From Ralstonia sp. RRA (GTDB lineage: Bacteria; Pseudomonadota; Gammaproteobacteria; Burkholderiales; Burkholderiaceae), in the NCBI RefSeq assembly GCF_037023145.1, contig NZ_CP146091.1, forward strand, positions 3,162,001 to 3,226,000: DNA of 64,000 nt, written 5' to 3'. The translations under genes and the position numbers were made by a program. The notes beneath the pieces are model-generated. The model was not told the origin of the DNA. It worked only from the letters and a program-made list of their open reading frames with translations, and did no database searches. This document shows, piece by piece, positions 33,834-42,952 of this stretch (the first letter of the stretch is position 1; every line of letters begins with the position of its first letter).

Positions 33834-33990
33834 CGGCCACCAACTAGCTTGTCTTCCAACAATCTGAGCCGGGTGACCACTTACTCGACGGTGCCAGTGC
33901 GGTCAAAAAACGCACCGTTGTACCGCCTGCTCATGACAAGACCGTGACCCCGCATCCGTACAAAACGCGCGGACCGATCTCACTGACCAC

Positions 33991-34368
33991 TTAGGCCTTC
34001 TTCGGGCGCTTCGCGCCGTACTTCGAACGTGCTTGCTTACGGTCCTTGACGCCTTGCAGGTCAAGGGAGCCGCGCACGATGTGGTAACGCACACCCGGCA
34101 AATCCTTCACACGGCCGCCGCGGATCAGCACGACGCTGTGTTCTTGCAGGTTGTGGCCTTCACCGCCGATGTACGAAATGACTTCGAAACCGTTGGTCAG
34201 GCGCACCTTGGCGACCTTACGCAGTGCCGAGTTCGGCTTCTTCGGCGTCGTGGTGTACACGCGGGTGCACACGCCGCGACGCTGCGGGCAGTTCTCAAGC
34301 GCCGGGCTCTTGCTCTTCAGCTTTTCAGAGACGCGGGGCTTGCGAACCAATTGATTGATAGTTGGCAT
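33991..34368 (-). CDS. rpsL: 30S ribosomal protein S12
   Basis: The 125-residue S12 controls decoding fidelity. It starts [20 protein letters not shown] and has [16 protein letters not shown] and [13 protein letters not shown]. Streptomycin-related residues are wild-type (K43 in TPKKPNS and the Lys in VKDLPG). It is the first gene of the str segment. Confidence 0.98.
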   Translation of the reverse strand: MPTINQLVRKPRVSEKLKSKSPALENCPQRRGVCTRVYTTTPKKPNSALRKVAKVRLTNGFEVISYIGGEGHNLQEHSVVLIRGGRVKDLPGVRYHIVRGSLDLQGVKDRKQARSKYGAKRPKKA

Positions 34369-34601
34369 TGTTCAATCCAGCTTGGTTTTTGAAAAATCGC
34401 CGGACCACGTGACGTGGCAGCCTCATATGTGAGGCAATCGGCGCAATCGGGTTTTGGAAGTGGCGAGCAGAACGCTCTAGAGACAGACCTGCGGGAACAG
34501 ATCGAGACCAAAGAGCGCGAGCCCGTCTGGTTCAGATGCCTTGCACAGCGCTTTGCCGGGCATGGACGTGCGAAGCCAGAAGCCAAAAACTCGAATCTGG
34601 C

Positions 34602-34630
34602 ACTATAGCGGGGTGTTTTGCAAGCGTCAA
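34602..34630 (-). promoter_or_regulatory. sigma70-type promoter of the str segment (rpsL)
   Basis: The minus strand has TTGACG (34625-34630), a 17-bp spacer and TATAGT (34602-34607), each five of six to consensus. The leader to rpsL would be about 225 nt. It contains two short inverted repeats (34405-34417 and 34421-34434). The promoter lies just after the MFS gene stop. Confidence 0.8.
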
Positions 34631-34663
34631 GCGCGCCACCAGTCTGGCGACGCGCGTTGCAGA

Positions 34664-35920
34664 TCAACAGCGGCGCGGTGTGGCGCCAATGGCACGCGGG
34701 GCCGTGCTGGGCCAGAGAAAGACGAGTGCCGCAGCCGACACAAACCCCAGCGCGAGCGCCGAGACGCCAATCCAGCCGGCACGCGCCCAGACCGCGCCGG
34801 CCAAGCCGCCGCCCGCTGCTGCGCCAAAGAAGAACGCGCCGGTGTACAAGCCATTCACACGGCCGCGGATCTCCGGAGACAGCGTGTTGACCATATAGCG
34901 ACCAAGCGCCTGATCACCGATGGCGCCAAAATCCAACAACAGCGCGGCGATCACCTGCATGGCCAACATGACGGGAACGCTCAAGCCCGGCACCAGCGCC
35001 GAGGCCAGCGCCAGCAACAGCCCGGCCGCCGCACTGCCGTGTGCGAGTAGCGTGCCAACCCGCACCAAGCCACGATCCGCCAGTCGGCCTGCAACGGGCG
35101 CGGCCACGACACCCGCCGCCCCACACAGCGCGAAGATGCCGATGCCGTTTTGCGACAGATGGAACGGCGCTGCCGCCAGCCGTAATGCCACGGCAGTCCA
35201 GAAGAGCGTGAATGCCGCCATCAGCAGTGCCTGGGTGGCGGCACGGCGGCGCAGCAATGGCTCGCTACGCAACAGGCGCCCATACGAGCCCAGTAGTGCG
35301 CCGTACGACTGCGTACGCGGCGGCACAAAGGTCGGCATCACGCGCGGCAGGACAATCGCCAAGACAGCAATCGCCACCGCCGACGCACCATAGAACGCGC
35401 GCCACCCCCATTGCGCCGCAATCAGGCTCGCTGCGGGACGCGACAGCAGGATGCCCAGATTCAGGCCGATCATGATGTCGCCGAGCACACGCCCACGCCG
35501 ATAGTCGGCCGCCAGGCGTCCGGCCAACGCGATCAGCATCTGAATGACGGTCGACGTGAGTCCGATGGCAAACGCGGCCAGCATCAGCACCTGCCCGCTG
35601 TGCGCCACGGTGGTCAGCGCGAGCGAGGCCACCGTGCCCCACAGCGTGCGCGAGGCCAGCGCGCGGTTGTCCTGCAGATCGGTCATCGGCATGAGCAGCA
35701 GCAGACCGATGCCGTAGCCGATAAGCGTGGCAGTCACCAGCAGCCCGGTGGCCGCCGTGGTCCAGCCGATGCTGGCGGCAATCTCGGCGACGAGCGGCTG
35801 GATGCCGAACAGGTTGACGACAATGAGCCCCACCGCAGCAGCAAACAATGGCGTCGCGCCGCGTGGCAAGCGATCAGCGGGGGGATGAGACACGGCAATG
35901 TTGGGGGCTTCAGTCGTCAT
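34664..35920 (-). CDS. Major facilitator superfamily transporter (probable exporter)
   Basis: The 418-residue protein has 12 predicted membrane helices. Family features are a loop with MPMTDLQDNRALASRT (motif A region after helix 2) and RLADRGLVR (its repeat after helix 8). No substrate can be named. Starts at 35920 (ATG before TTEAPN) and further upstream are possible and none has a clear Shine-Dalgarno. It is divergent from a LysR-type gene, a common sign that this regulator controls it. Confidence 0.85.
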   Translation of the reverse strand: MTTEAPNIAVSHPPADRLPRGATPLFAAAVGLIVVNLFGIQPLVAEIAASIGWTTAATGLLVTATLIGYGIGLLLLMPMTDLQDNRALASRTLWGTVASLALTTVAHSGQVLMLAAFAIGLTSTVIQMLIALAGRLAADYRRGRVLGDIMIGLNLGILLSRPAASLIAAQWGWRAFYGASAVAIAVLAIVLPRVMPTFVPPRTQSYGALLGSYGRLLRSEPLLRRRAATQALLMAAFTLFWTAVALRLAAAPFHLSQNGIGIFALCGAAGVVAAPVAGRLADRGLVRVGTLLAHGSAAAGLLLALASALVPGLSVPVMLAMQVIAALLLDFGAIGDQALGRYMVNTLSPEIRGRVNGLYTGAFFFGAAAGGGLAGAVWARAGWIGVSALALGFVSAAALVFLWPSTAPRAIGATPRRC

Positions 35921-35993
35921 GATGGCGGGAGGAAGGTCGAGACGCCCCATCGTAGCCAGCCGATTCGCGCAGATTAAGGTAGCCTCTGGCGCC

Positions 35994-36020
35994 ATATTGT
36001 TTCCAGAAGCGCGCAAATAT
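35994..36020. promoter_or_regulatory. candidate operator between the MFS and LysR genes
   Basis: An imperfect inverted repeat (ATATTG ... CAAATAT) spans the start of the lysR-type gene. LysR regulators bind interrupted dyads with T-N11-A in such spacers, so it is a candidate operator only. Confidence 0.3.
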
Positions 36021-36939
36021 GGACCGACTCTCCGACGTGGTGATCTTTGTGCGGGTGGTGGAATGCGGCAGCCAGTCAGCCGCTTCCGATGCGATGGGCG
36101 TGTCGCGCGGGGTCATCAGCAAGGCGCTGGCGCGGCTCGAAGCGCGGCTGGACACGCGCCTGCTGCAGCGGACCACGCGGCGCCTGTCACTCACCGAAGC
36201 CGGTGCGGCCTTCTTCGAGAAAAGCCGCGAGGGCCTGGCGCTGGTGGATGCCGCCGAACAGGCCGTGACCGCCCTGCGCGATGAGGCGCGCGGCACGCTG
36301 CGGGTGTCGGCGCCGGCGTCGTTTGCAGTGACGCTGCTGGCGCCGCTGCTCGGGGCGTTTCAGGCGCGCTACCCCGCCGTGCAGATCGATCTGGACATGA
36401 ACGACCGCTACGCCGATCTGGTGGCGGGGCGCATTGACGTGGCGATCCGCATCGGCATGCTGGAAGACTCATCGCTGGTGGCACGGCGGCTGGCAAATTG
36501 CGCACACGCCATCTATGGCGCGCCGTCGTATTTCCGCGAACGCGGCATCCCGCAAACGCCCGACGATCTGCGCGAGCACAACTGCCTCGTCTACGCCAAC
36601 TACGATGGGCCATACGACTGGGTGTTAACCGACCGTGCGGGCCAGCGCCATGTCGCGCACGTGAACGGGTCCATGCTGGCCAACAATAGCCTCGTGCTAC
36701 GCGAGGCGGCGCGCTCAGGGTTGGGGGTATCGCTGGGGCCCGCGTATCTGGTGCGCGAAGATGTCGCCGCTGGCCGACTGCAGGCGGTGCTGACCGACTA
36801 CACCGCGCGCGAAGTGCCGCTGCACGCGGTGTTCACGCAGCGCGTGCATCTGCTGCCGAAGGTGCGTGCGTTTGTAGATTTTCTGGGCGAGCACCTGACA
36901 CGCACCGATGTCATGGGGCCGTTGCCGACAACCGCCTAG
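36019..36939 (+). CDS. LysR-type transcriptional regulator
   Basis: The 306-residue protein has the N-terminal winged helix-turn-helix ([41 protein letters not shown] and [19 protein letters not shown]) and the C-terminal substrate-binding domain ([21 protein letters not shown]). It resembles the DsdC/AaeR-like branch that represses or activates divergent transporters. Its stop codon TAG overlaps the stop codon of the convergent recQ, sharing a CTAG palindrome. Confidence 0.92.
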   Translation: MDRLSDVVIFVRVVECGSQSAASDAMGVSRGVISKALARLEARLDTRLLQRTTRRLSLTEAGAAFFEKSREGLALVDAAEQAVTALRDEARGTLRVSAPASFAVTLLAPLLGAFQARYPAVQIDLDMNDRYADLVAGRIDVAIRIGMLEDSSLVARRLANCAHAIYGAPSYFRERGIPQTPDDLREHNCLVYANYDGPYDWVLTDRAGQRHVAHVNGSMLANNSLVLREAARSGLGVSLGPAYLVREDVAAGRLQAVLTDYTAREVPLHAVFTQRVHLLPKVRAFVDFLGEHLTRTDVMGPLPTTA

Positions 36940-38849
36940 GCTTGCTCGCGGCACTTCCCCAGCACGTCGAGCAACGCTTGACCATAGCGGTCCAGCTTGG
37001 CCATGCCGATGCCTGGCAGCTCACCCAGCGCCTCACGCGAGTCCGGATCGATCTCGGCAATGCGGGCGAGCGTGCTGTCGTGGAAGATCACATACGCCGG
37101 CACGCTGTGTTCGCGTGCCATCTGGGCGCGCCAGGCACGCAGCGCCTGCCAGCGCGCCTGCGCCTCGTCGGAGAGATCGGCGGCCGGATCGGCGCGGCGC
37201 TCCTTCTTGGCCGACGATGACGATGCACCACGCACCTTCTCCGCCTGACGCCGCAGGATCACGGACTGCTGCCCCTTGAGCACGGGGCGCGCCGCGTCGG
37301 TCAGGATCAGGGCGCCGTGGCCGCCGTGGTCAACGGCAAACAAACCCTGCGCGACCAACTGGCGGAACACGCTGCGCCACGCCGGCTCCGACAGCTCGCT
37401 GCCGATACCGAAGGTGGACAGCGTTTCGTGGTGCCACTGCTTGATGCGCTCGGTGGCGTTGCCGCGCAGGATGTCGATGAGCTGGCCGGCACCAAAGCTC
37501 ACACGGCTGGCCTGCTGTACACGGTATGCACAGGACAGCGCCATCTGCGCCTCGCGCGTGGCGTCCCAGGTTTGCGGTGGCGTGAGGCAGGTATCGCAGT
37601 TGCCGCACGGCTGGCTGCTCTCGCCAAAGTAGGCGAGCAGCGCCACGCGGCGGCAGCTTGCGGCTTCGCACAGGCCGAGCAGTGCATCGAGCTTGGCGGT
37701 CGACACGCGCTTATGCACATCGTCCGCCTCCGACTCGTCGATCATGCGGCGCTGCTGCACGACATCCGCCAGACCATAGGCCATCCACGCATTGGCGGGC
37801 ATGCCGTCGCGGCCGGCGCGGCCGGTTTCCTGGTAGTAGCCCTCCAGGCTCTTGGGCAAGTCCAGATGCGCGACAAAGCGCACGTCCGGCTTGTCGATCC
37901 CCATGCCGAAGGCGATGGTTGCCACCATCACCACGCCCTCTTCCTTGCGGAAGATGGCCTGATGGCGGGCGCGTACGTCGACGTCCATGCCGGCGTGGTA
38001 CGGCAGCGCGCGGATGCCCTGCTCGGCCAGCCACTGCGCGGTCTCTTCCACCTTCTTGCGCGACAGGCAGTAGACGATGCCGGCGTCGCACGACTCACCG
38101 TCCATGTGCTCGGCGCGGATGAAGCGCAGGAGCTGGTTGCGCGCGCTGTCCTTCTCGACGATGGTGTAGCGGATGTTCGGGCGGTCGAAGCTGGAGAGGA
38201 AGACGCGCGAACCCGTCAGCGCCAGCCGCTCGACGATCTCGTCGCGCGTGACAGCGTCGGCCGTGGCAGTGAGCGCGATGCGCGGCACGTGCGGAAAGCG
38301 CTCGTGCAGCACGGAAAGCTGGATGTACTCCGGCCGGAAATCGTGCCCCCACTGCGACACGCAGTGCGCCTCGTCGATGGCAAAGAGGCCGATGCGGGAG
38401 CGCTCCAGCAAGTCCAGAAAGCGCGGCGTCATCAGCCGCTCGGGCGCCACGTAGACGAGGTCCAGCCGGCCCGCCGCCAGATCGCGCTCGACCTGTGCGG
38501 CCTCGGCACCGGTGAGCGCGGAGTTCAGGTAGGCGGCGCGCACGCCGGCTTCTTCCAGCGCGGCGACCTGATCCTGCATCAGCGCGATCAGCGGCGAGAC
38601 AACAATGCCCGCGCCCTGTCCGCGCCGGTGCCGCACAAGCGCCGGGATCTGGTAGCAGAGGGATTTGCCGCCGCCCGTGGGCATCAACACCAGGCAATCG
38701 CCGCCGTCGGCCACGTGGGTGACGATCTCCGCCTGCGGGCCGCGGAACGCGCTGTAGCCGAACACGTCGTGCAGCACGGCGCGCGTGGCGGCAGCGGTGT
38801 CTTCGGGCAGCGCCTGCAGCGCGTGGTCTATGGCGGGAGAGTCGTACAT
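36936..38849 (-). CDS. recQ: ATP-dependent DNA helicase RecQ
   Basis: RecQ unwinds DNA 3' to 5' in recombination and repair. The 637-residue protein has motif [17 protein letters not shown], motif II DEAHC, motif [24 protein letters not shown] and [10 protein letters not shown], the zinc-binding RQC cysteines ([19 protein letters not shown]) and a C-terminal HRDC domain ([20 protein letters not shown]). The ATG before YDSPAIDH was chosen; no Shine-Dalgarno is obvious. A short GC hairpin (38911-38923) lies between it and the upstream methyltransferase. Confidence 0.96.
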   Translation of the reverse strand: MYDSPAIDHALQALPEDTAAATRAVLHDVFGYSAFRGPQAEIVTHVADGGDCLVLMPTGGGKSLCYQIPALVRHRRGQGAGIVVSPLIALMQDQVAALEEAGVRAAYLNSALTGAEAAQVERDLAAGRLDLVYVAPERLMTPRFLDLLERSRIGLFAIDEAHCVSQWGHDFRPEYIQLSVLHERFPHVPRIALTATADAVTRDEIVERLALTGSRVFLSSFDRPNIRYTIVEKDSARNQLLRFIRAEHMDGESCDAGIVYCLSRKKVEETAQWLAEQGIRALPYHAGMDVDVRARHQAIFRKEEGVVMVATIAFGMGIDKPDVRFVAHLDLPKSLEGYYQETGRAGRDGMPANAWMAYGLADVVQQRRMIDESEADDVHKRVSTAKLDALLGLCEAASCRRVALLAYFGESSQPCGNCDTCLTPPQTWDATREAQMALSCAYRVQQASRVSFGAGQLIDILRGNATERIKQWHHETLSTFGIGSELSEPAWRSVFRQLVAQGLFAVDHGGHGALILTDAARPVLKGQQSVILRRQAEKVRGASSSSAKKERRADPAADLSDEAQARWQALRAWRAQMAREHSVPAYVIFHDSTLARIAEIDPDSREALGELPGIGMAKLDRYGQALLDVLGKCREQA

Positions 38850-38964
38850 CGGGGCGGCGGAGTGCACGTGGTGTCACGCGCGGGCTGGGCGAAACCGCTA
38901 TTGTGACAAACCCCGCCGAGGGGTGGTCAATCAGGACAATCGGATTGTCTGCGGATGGGGGCCG

Positions 38965-39555
38965 TCAGGCCTTGCGCGCGACGATGCGATGGATCGTCCG
39001 CCCCGACGAGCGACTGACGGCTGCCTCGTCAAAAACGAGCGTGGTGCCGGCCAGTGCCTCGCGCACGGGCGCCGCATCGAACGCGGTGAACAACCGGCCA
39101 CGGCCATCGCGCTGATCGGCGTCGGGCGTCACACGCCAGCTCAGGTACAGCGTACCGCCCGGCCGCAGCAGCGACACCAGCCGCTGCACCGCCGCACCAA
39201 TCTGCTCAGGTGGCAGGTGCATGATGACGGTCTCGCAGACGACGTTGTCGAAGGCGCCCTCGGCAATGCCCACCAGCTCGGGCAATTGCGACCGCCGGAA
39301 CGCCAGCCCCGGATACTGCGAGCGCGCCGCCTCCAGCAGCCCGGCCGAAGCGTCGTAGCCGACGGCCGGATAGCCGTTGGCGTTGAGCCAGGCCACCTCG
39401 CGCCCGGCGCCGCAGCCGATGTCCGCCGTGGCCCCGCCCGCCTTGAACTCGCGCCGGAACAACGCGTACATGTCTTCCGGCGCCGGCTGCTCGCGCCACT
39501 CCTGCGCAAAGGTTTCGGCGAGGGTGTCGTAGGCGGCGACGGTCTGCGTGTCCAT
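38965..39555 (-). CDS. Class I SAM-dependent methyltransferase
   Basis: The 196-residue protein has the Rossmann-fold motif I TADIGCGAGREVAWL, then VGYDASAGLLEAAR (acidic residue of motif II), FDNVVCETVIMHLP (motif IV) and LLRPGGTLYLSW (motif VI). The substrate is unknown. It starts 26 bp after the last yfaP with an AGGAG site, so it is probably the distal gene of the alpha-2-macroglobulin operon. Confidence 0.88.
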   Translation of the reverse strand: MDTQTVAAYDTLAETFAQEWREQPAPEDMYALFRREFKAGGATADIGCGAGREVAWLNANGYPAVGYDASAGLLEAARSQYPGLAFRRSQLPELVGIAEGAFDNVVCETVIMHLPPEQIGAAVQRLVSLLRPGGTLYLSWRVTPDADQRDGRGRLFTAFDAAPVREALAGTTLVFDEAAVSRSSGRTIHRIVARKA

Positions 39556-39581
39556 GGCGGTGGGCTCCTGAGCCTCGGTTC

Positions 39582-40427
39582 CTATTTCATCGTGAAACTA
39601 CGTAACAGCGTCAGATCGCCAGCCTTGCGCATCGGCACGACAAAGGTCTGCTGGCGCTCGGAAGGCGTGTTCTCGTCGGTGATGATGGTGACGGTGGCAG
39701 TGGTGATGATGCTGTTGTCGCTGCCGCTGCCGTAGTAGTTCACGTAGACGAGGTACGTGCCGGGCACGGGTGCCGGATTCGAATAGATCTCAGGACCATA
39801 GCCGGTGGTGACGTCCACGTCGAGTGCGCCGCCGTTCTCGACCACACGGTTGCCGTACCAGGCGTGCTGGCCGTCTGGCGAGACAACGTGGAGGTCGAGA
39901 TCGGTGCCATCCGTATCCCACGACAGGACCACGCGCAGGCGCGGACGGGATTTGCCGGCGTAGCTGTCGTAGAACTGCACGCGCTTGGCATCGCCACGTG
40001 CGCTGCGCACTTCGACGCTGTTGCTGCCGGCGCCGAATGCGTAGGGGCGCGAGAAGGTGCCGTCGGCCTCGATGCGCTGCGGCATCGCCACACCATTGAC
40101 GATGAGCGTGCCGACCGACGAGCCGTCTGCCCCGCGACGACGGCGCGGCTTGTTCTCATCGGCAGACGCGGCGGCCTTGGGCTGGCTACGGATGCGTCCG
40201 GCAATCATCGAGGCGGTGCCCTGCCCTTGCGGCGTCGACACTGACACGGCCGGGTAGTGCACGTCTTGCGTGTAACGCGAATCGTCGCCGGCCGAGTTAC
40301 GCCAGCCGCCCTGCGGCGCGGTGATCTCGATATTGCCGGCATCGGTTTGCGCAAATGCGCCCGACGCCCCGAGCGTGGCGAGTGCAATAGCGAATGCGAG
40401 GCGGAACGTGGAAGGCATCATGAGCAT
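39582..40427 (-). CDS. yfaP: Secreted DUF2135 protein (YfaP paralogue 1)
   Basis: The 281-residue protein has a signal peptide ending GAFA and a C-terminal DUF2135 domain with LSWDTDGTDLDLHVVSPDG, where the Asp-rich strand is the family signature. An upstream beta domain (IVNGVAMPQRIEADGTFSRP) is shared with its neighbour. The start overlaps the preceding stop (TGATG). The function is unknown; YfaP proteins are encoded with YfaS macroglobulins. It has an Arg/Lys-rich segment near residues 90-97 (KPRRRRG) that the paralogue lacks. Confidence 0.85.
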   Translation of the reverse strand: MLMMPSTFRLAFAIALATLGASGAFAQTDAGNIEITAPQGGWRNSAGDDSRYTQDVHYPAVSVSTPQGQGTASMIAGRIRSQPKAAASADENKPRRRRGADGSSVGTLIVNGVAMPQRIEADGTFSRPYAFGAGSNSVEVRSARGDAKRVQFYDSYAGKSRPRLRVVLSWDTDGTDLDLHVVSPDGQHAWYGNRVVENGGALDVDVTTGYGPEIYSNPAPVPGTYLVYVNYYGSGSDNSIITTATVTIITDENTPSERQQTFVVPMRKAGDLTLLRSFTMK

Positions 40428-41236
40428 CAGAAGCGGATCGATTTCATCAACGCCAGCTCGCCGATCTTGCGCAGCGGCACAGTGACAAACTCGCGCCGCT
40501 CGTTGGGCGTGTTCTCGTTATAGATCAGCGTCAGTTGCGCGGTGATGAGATCGCGGTCGTGCGCCTTTTCGTCAAAGTTGTAGCCGCCGGCGTTGAAGTT
40601 GCCCCAGTAGTTCACGTAGAACAACCAGACGCCGGGGCGCGGCGCGGCAGTGGAAAAGATCTCGGGGCCGGCGCCATCCACGCTGTCCACGTCGAGCCCG
40701 CCACCGTCGGACAGCAACGGCTGCGCCCAGAACGCGTGATCGCCAATCGGCGAGATGACGTGCATGTCGACCTCCGCACGCGGGTCGTCCCAGGTGAGGA
40801 TGGCGCGTAGCTTGGCCGACGTCTTGGTGGTATCGGCCTCGTAGAACTGCAGGCGCTGCCGCGACTGGCCGTCGGGGCTGACGATTTCCACGCTGTTCGA
40901 GCCCGGGCCGAATGCCCACGGGCGCGCGAAGCGGCCTTCGCTGTCGCCGTACAGCGGCATGGCATTACCGTTGACGATCAGCACCGGCGGGCGGCGTTGC
41001 TTGCCTGCCGCACGAATGCGCCCAGCGATGAGCGTGCGGTACTTCTGCGCACCGCGATCGACCGGCGGTTTCGGGTATGCGGCGGTGTACTGCTCCAGCT
41101 CGTTGGTCAGCTTGCTGTTGCGCCAGCCGCCGATCGGGCCTTCCAGGTCGACCACCGGCTCGGCGGCAACCGAAGCACCAAGCAGCAAGGCCGCCGCGCC
41201 CATGGCCACCCGCGTTGTCCATGCCTTCACGTTCAC
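40427..41236 (-). CDS. yfaP: Secreted DUF2135 protein (YfaP paralogue 2)
   Basis: The 269-residue protein has a signal peptide (SVAA cleavage) and the same architecture as the next gene: a beta domain with LIVNGNAMPLYGDSEGRFA and the DUF2135 domain with LTWDDPRAEVDMHVISPIGDH. The two paralogues share the GxGSNSVE and FYE/FYD segments, which shows tandem duplication. The start is GTG, overlapping the yfaQ stop (GTGA), with a strong GGGAGG site. Confidence 0.86.
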   Translation of the reverse strand: MNVKAWTTRVAMGAAALLLGASVAAEPVVDLEGPIGGWRNSKLTNELEQYTAAYPKPPVDRGAQKYRTLIAGRIRAAGKQRRPPVLIVNGNAMPLYGDSEGRFARPWAFGPGSNSVEIVSPDGQSRQRLQFYEADTTKTSAKLRAILTWDDPRAEVDMHVISPIGDHAFWAQPLLSDGGGLDVDSVDGAGPEIFSTAAPRPGVWLFYVNYWGNFNAGGYNFDEKAHDRDLITAQLTLIYNENTPNERREFVTVPLRKIGELALMKSIRF

Positions 41237-42945
41237 AGCAAGCCCTCCCCTCGAATCAGGCGGCGCGCTGTCGCCTCAACAAACTGTTCGTCCTGCCCGA
41301 GCGGATGGTGCGCAAAGGCCAGGTGCAAGTATTCGTGCGTCAGCGCGATGCGGTCTTCCTCGCTGGCGAGCCGATGGATGTAGAGCCGGTTGCGGCGCGC
41401 ATCGGCATACGGGCGGCCTTCGTGCACCACGCAGACGGCGGGCAGCGGTGGCGTCTCGTAACCGGGCTCGGCGCCCAGTCGCGCGGACCAGCGCGGTGCC
41501 TGCGCCTGCAGCCACTGCTGCGCGCCCGCCACCGGCGAGCAATCGCCCGCGACCGGGCTCTGGAACGACGTCAACGTGGCCTGCGGCCACCACCGCGCGA
41601 GGATGCCGTCAAACCCCTGGCCACGCTGGGCGGCAGCGCGCGCGGCAGTCCAGCTCATCTGGCCGCGCGCGCTGATCGTGCCGTGGTACTGCACAGACTG
41701 GCCAACCAGCACCAGCGCATCGGTAAATGCCGCCGCGTTGCGTGCGGCAGCCGCGGGCGGGCGCGGCAACACGCGCTGCGTGCGCGAGCTATCGGCGATG
41801 CCGTAGCAGCCCTTGTCACGTGAGGCGTGCTGCACGAGGTAGCTGCGCGCGGCCACCGCCAACGCGCGGGCGGCCTGCGGCTCGGCCAGATCGCCCTCGC
41901 GCTCCACGACGCGCGCCACGTAGTCGTTCATGCCGAGCCGGCCGGTGATGGTGGGCGCGTTGTTTTCGCGCGTGAGTGTCAACTCGCCGCGGCTCTCGAT
42001 CGGCAGCGTATTGCCGTTGGCGAAGCGCACGGTGTAGTGGCCCTCCAGCCGACCGGGGGCGGCGGGCTTGCCACCAACATCGCGTACCTCCCGCACGGGG
42101 TAGCGCGTAAAGAAATCGACTGCCACGCAGGCGTCGTCGTCGGGTACGGGCGTCTGCGCAATCAGCGGTGTGAGGCGCGGTGCAGCGGCAGCCAGCACCT
42201 GGTTGCTGGAGCCCACGCCGCCCAACCACACGGGCGTGCCGTCGGCCAGCCAGCCGGCCGCGCCGCCGATCGACGCGCCGGGGCGTTGCGGGTCGGGCAT
42301 CGTCCATGTCTTGGCGCGCAGCAAACCACCAAAGTAGGACACAGTGCCCTCTCCGCGCCCGACGGTCAGCACGGAAACAAGTGTCTGCGCAGCCGTCTCA
42401 CGCCCATCGGCAGGAACGCTGTGCAACGCGCTCAGCAGATCGGCGACGGAAACGCGGCGCGTGGGCTGCATGGCGCGCAGGTCACGCAACCACGTGGGGG
42501 CGTTGGCTTGCTGCCAGAACCGACGCCAGTCAGCACCATCGAGACCCAGGCGCGCGGGTTCGAAATAGCGTCCGCAGGATTGGATGAGCGCGCGCTCGCG
42601 GTCGATGCTCTGGCCGGCCGTGCAGCAGTAGACCTCTTCGGCATCATTGCCGTGGCACGTGTAGTCGGGCGTGTTGAGGCGGCGCGAGACGAGGTAGCTG
42701 TAGACGAAGAGCTTCCAGACGCTGCCGAGCGGCGTTTCGGTGTCGCGCGGCAATGCGGTGGCTTGTGGTGCGCTTGTGACCGTGCTGGTGCTGAACTGCC
42801 ACAGCTTGGCTTCATCCCCCTGCAAGGCGGCATAGCGCAACGGCTCCGACGCAGGTGCAGCGATGGTGTGGCCAACGGACGCAAGTGCGCCGCCGGCCCA
42901 GATCAGGCCGGTCAGCACACTGCGCGCAAGCAGGCCGAAGCGCAT
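41233..42945 (-). CDS. yfaQ: YfaQ-like (DUF2300) exported protein with SxxK, SpoIID-like and HExxH motifs
   Basis: The 570-residue protein has a signal peptide. After it comes an SxxK motif in GSVWKLFVYSYLV (S75-K78), as in penicillin-interacting enzymes. A SpoIID-like segment (LGMNDYVARVVEREG and ARALAVAARSYLVQH, about residues 335-375) follows. Near the C-terminus is HEYLHLAFAHH (H537, E538, H541, H547), a metalloprotease-type motif whose third His is at metzincin spacing. The rest is not recognised. The family has no established activity. An open frame continues upstream, but the ATG at 42945 with GGAG starts the signal peptide. It follows yfaS by 7 bp. Confidence 0.85.
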   Translation of the reverse strand: MRFGLLARSVLTGLIWAGGALASVGHTIAAPASEPLRYAALQGDEAKLWQFSTSTVTSAPQATALPRDTETPLGSVWKLFVYSYLVSRRLNTPDYTCHGNDAEEVYCCTAGQSIDRERALIQSCGRYFEPARLGLDGADWRRFWQQANAPTWLRDLRAMQPTRRVSVADLLSALHSVPADGRETAAQTLVSVLTVGRGEGTVSYFGGLLRAKTWTMPDPQRPGASIGGAAGWLADGTPVWLGGVGSSNQVLAAAAPRLTPLIAQTPVPDDDACVAVDFFTRYPVREVRDVGGKPAAPGRLEGHYTVRFANGNTLPIESRGELTLTRENNAPTITGRLGMNDYVARVVEREGDLAEPQAARALAVAARSYLVQHASRDKGCYGIADSSRTQRVLPRPPAAAARNAAAFTDALVLVGQSVQYHGTISARGQMSWTAARAAAQRGQGFDGILARWWPQATLTSFQSPVAGDCSPVAGAQQWLQAQAPRWSARLGAEPGYETPPLPAVCVVHEGRPYADARRNRLYIHRLASEEDRIALTHEYLHLAFAHHPLGQDEQFVEATARRLIRGEGLL

Positions 42946-42952
42946 TGCCGCG

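Noticed and set aside
38911..38949. Terminator after the methyltransferase
   Set aside because: Two short hairpins (CCCC/GGGG and GACAAT/ATTGTC) occur, but the U-run is only three bases; too weak to list as a terminator.
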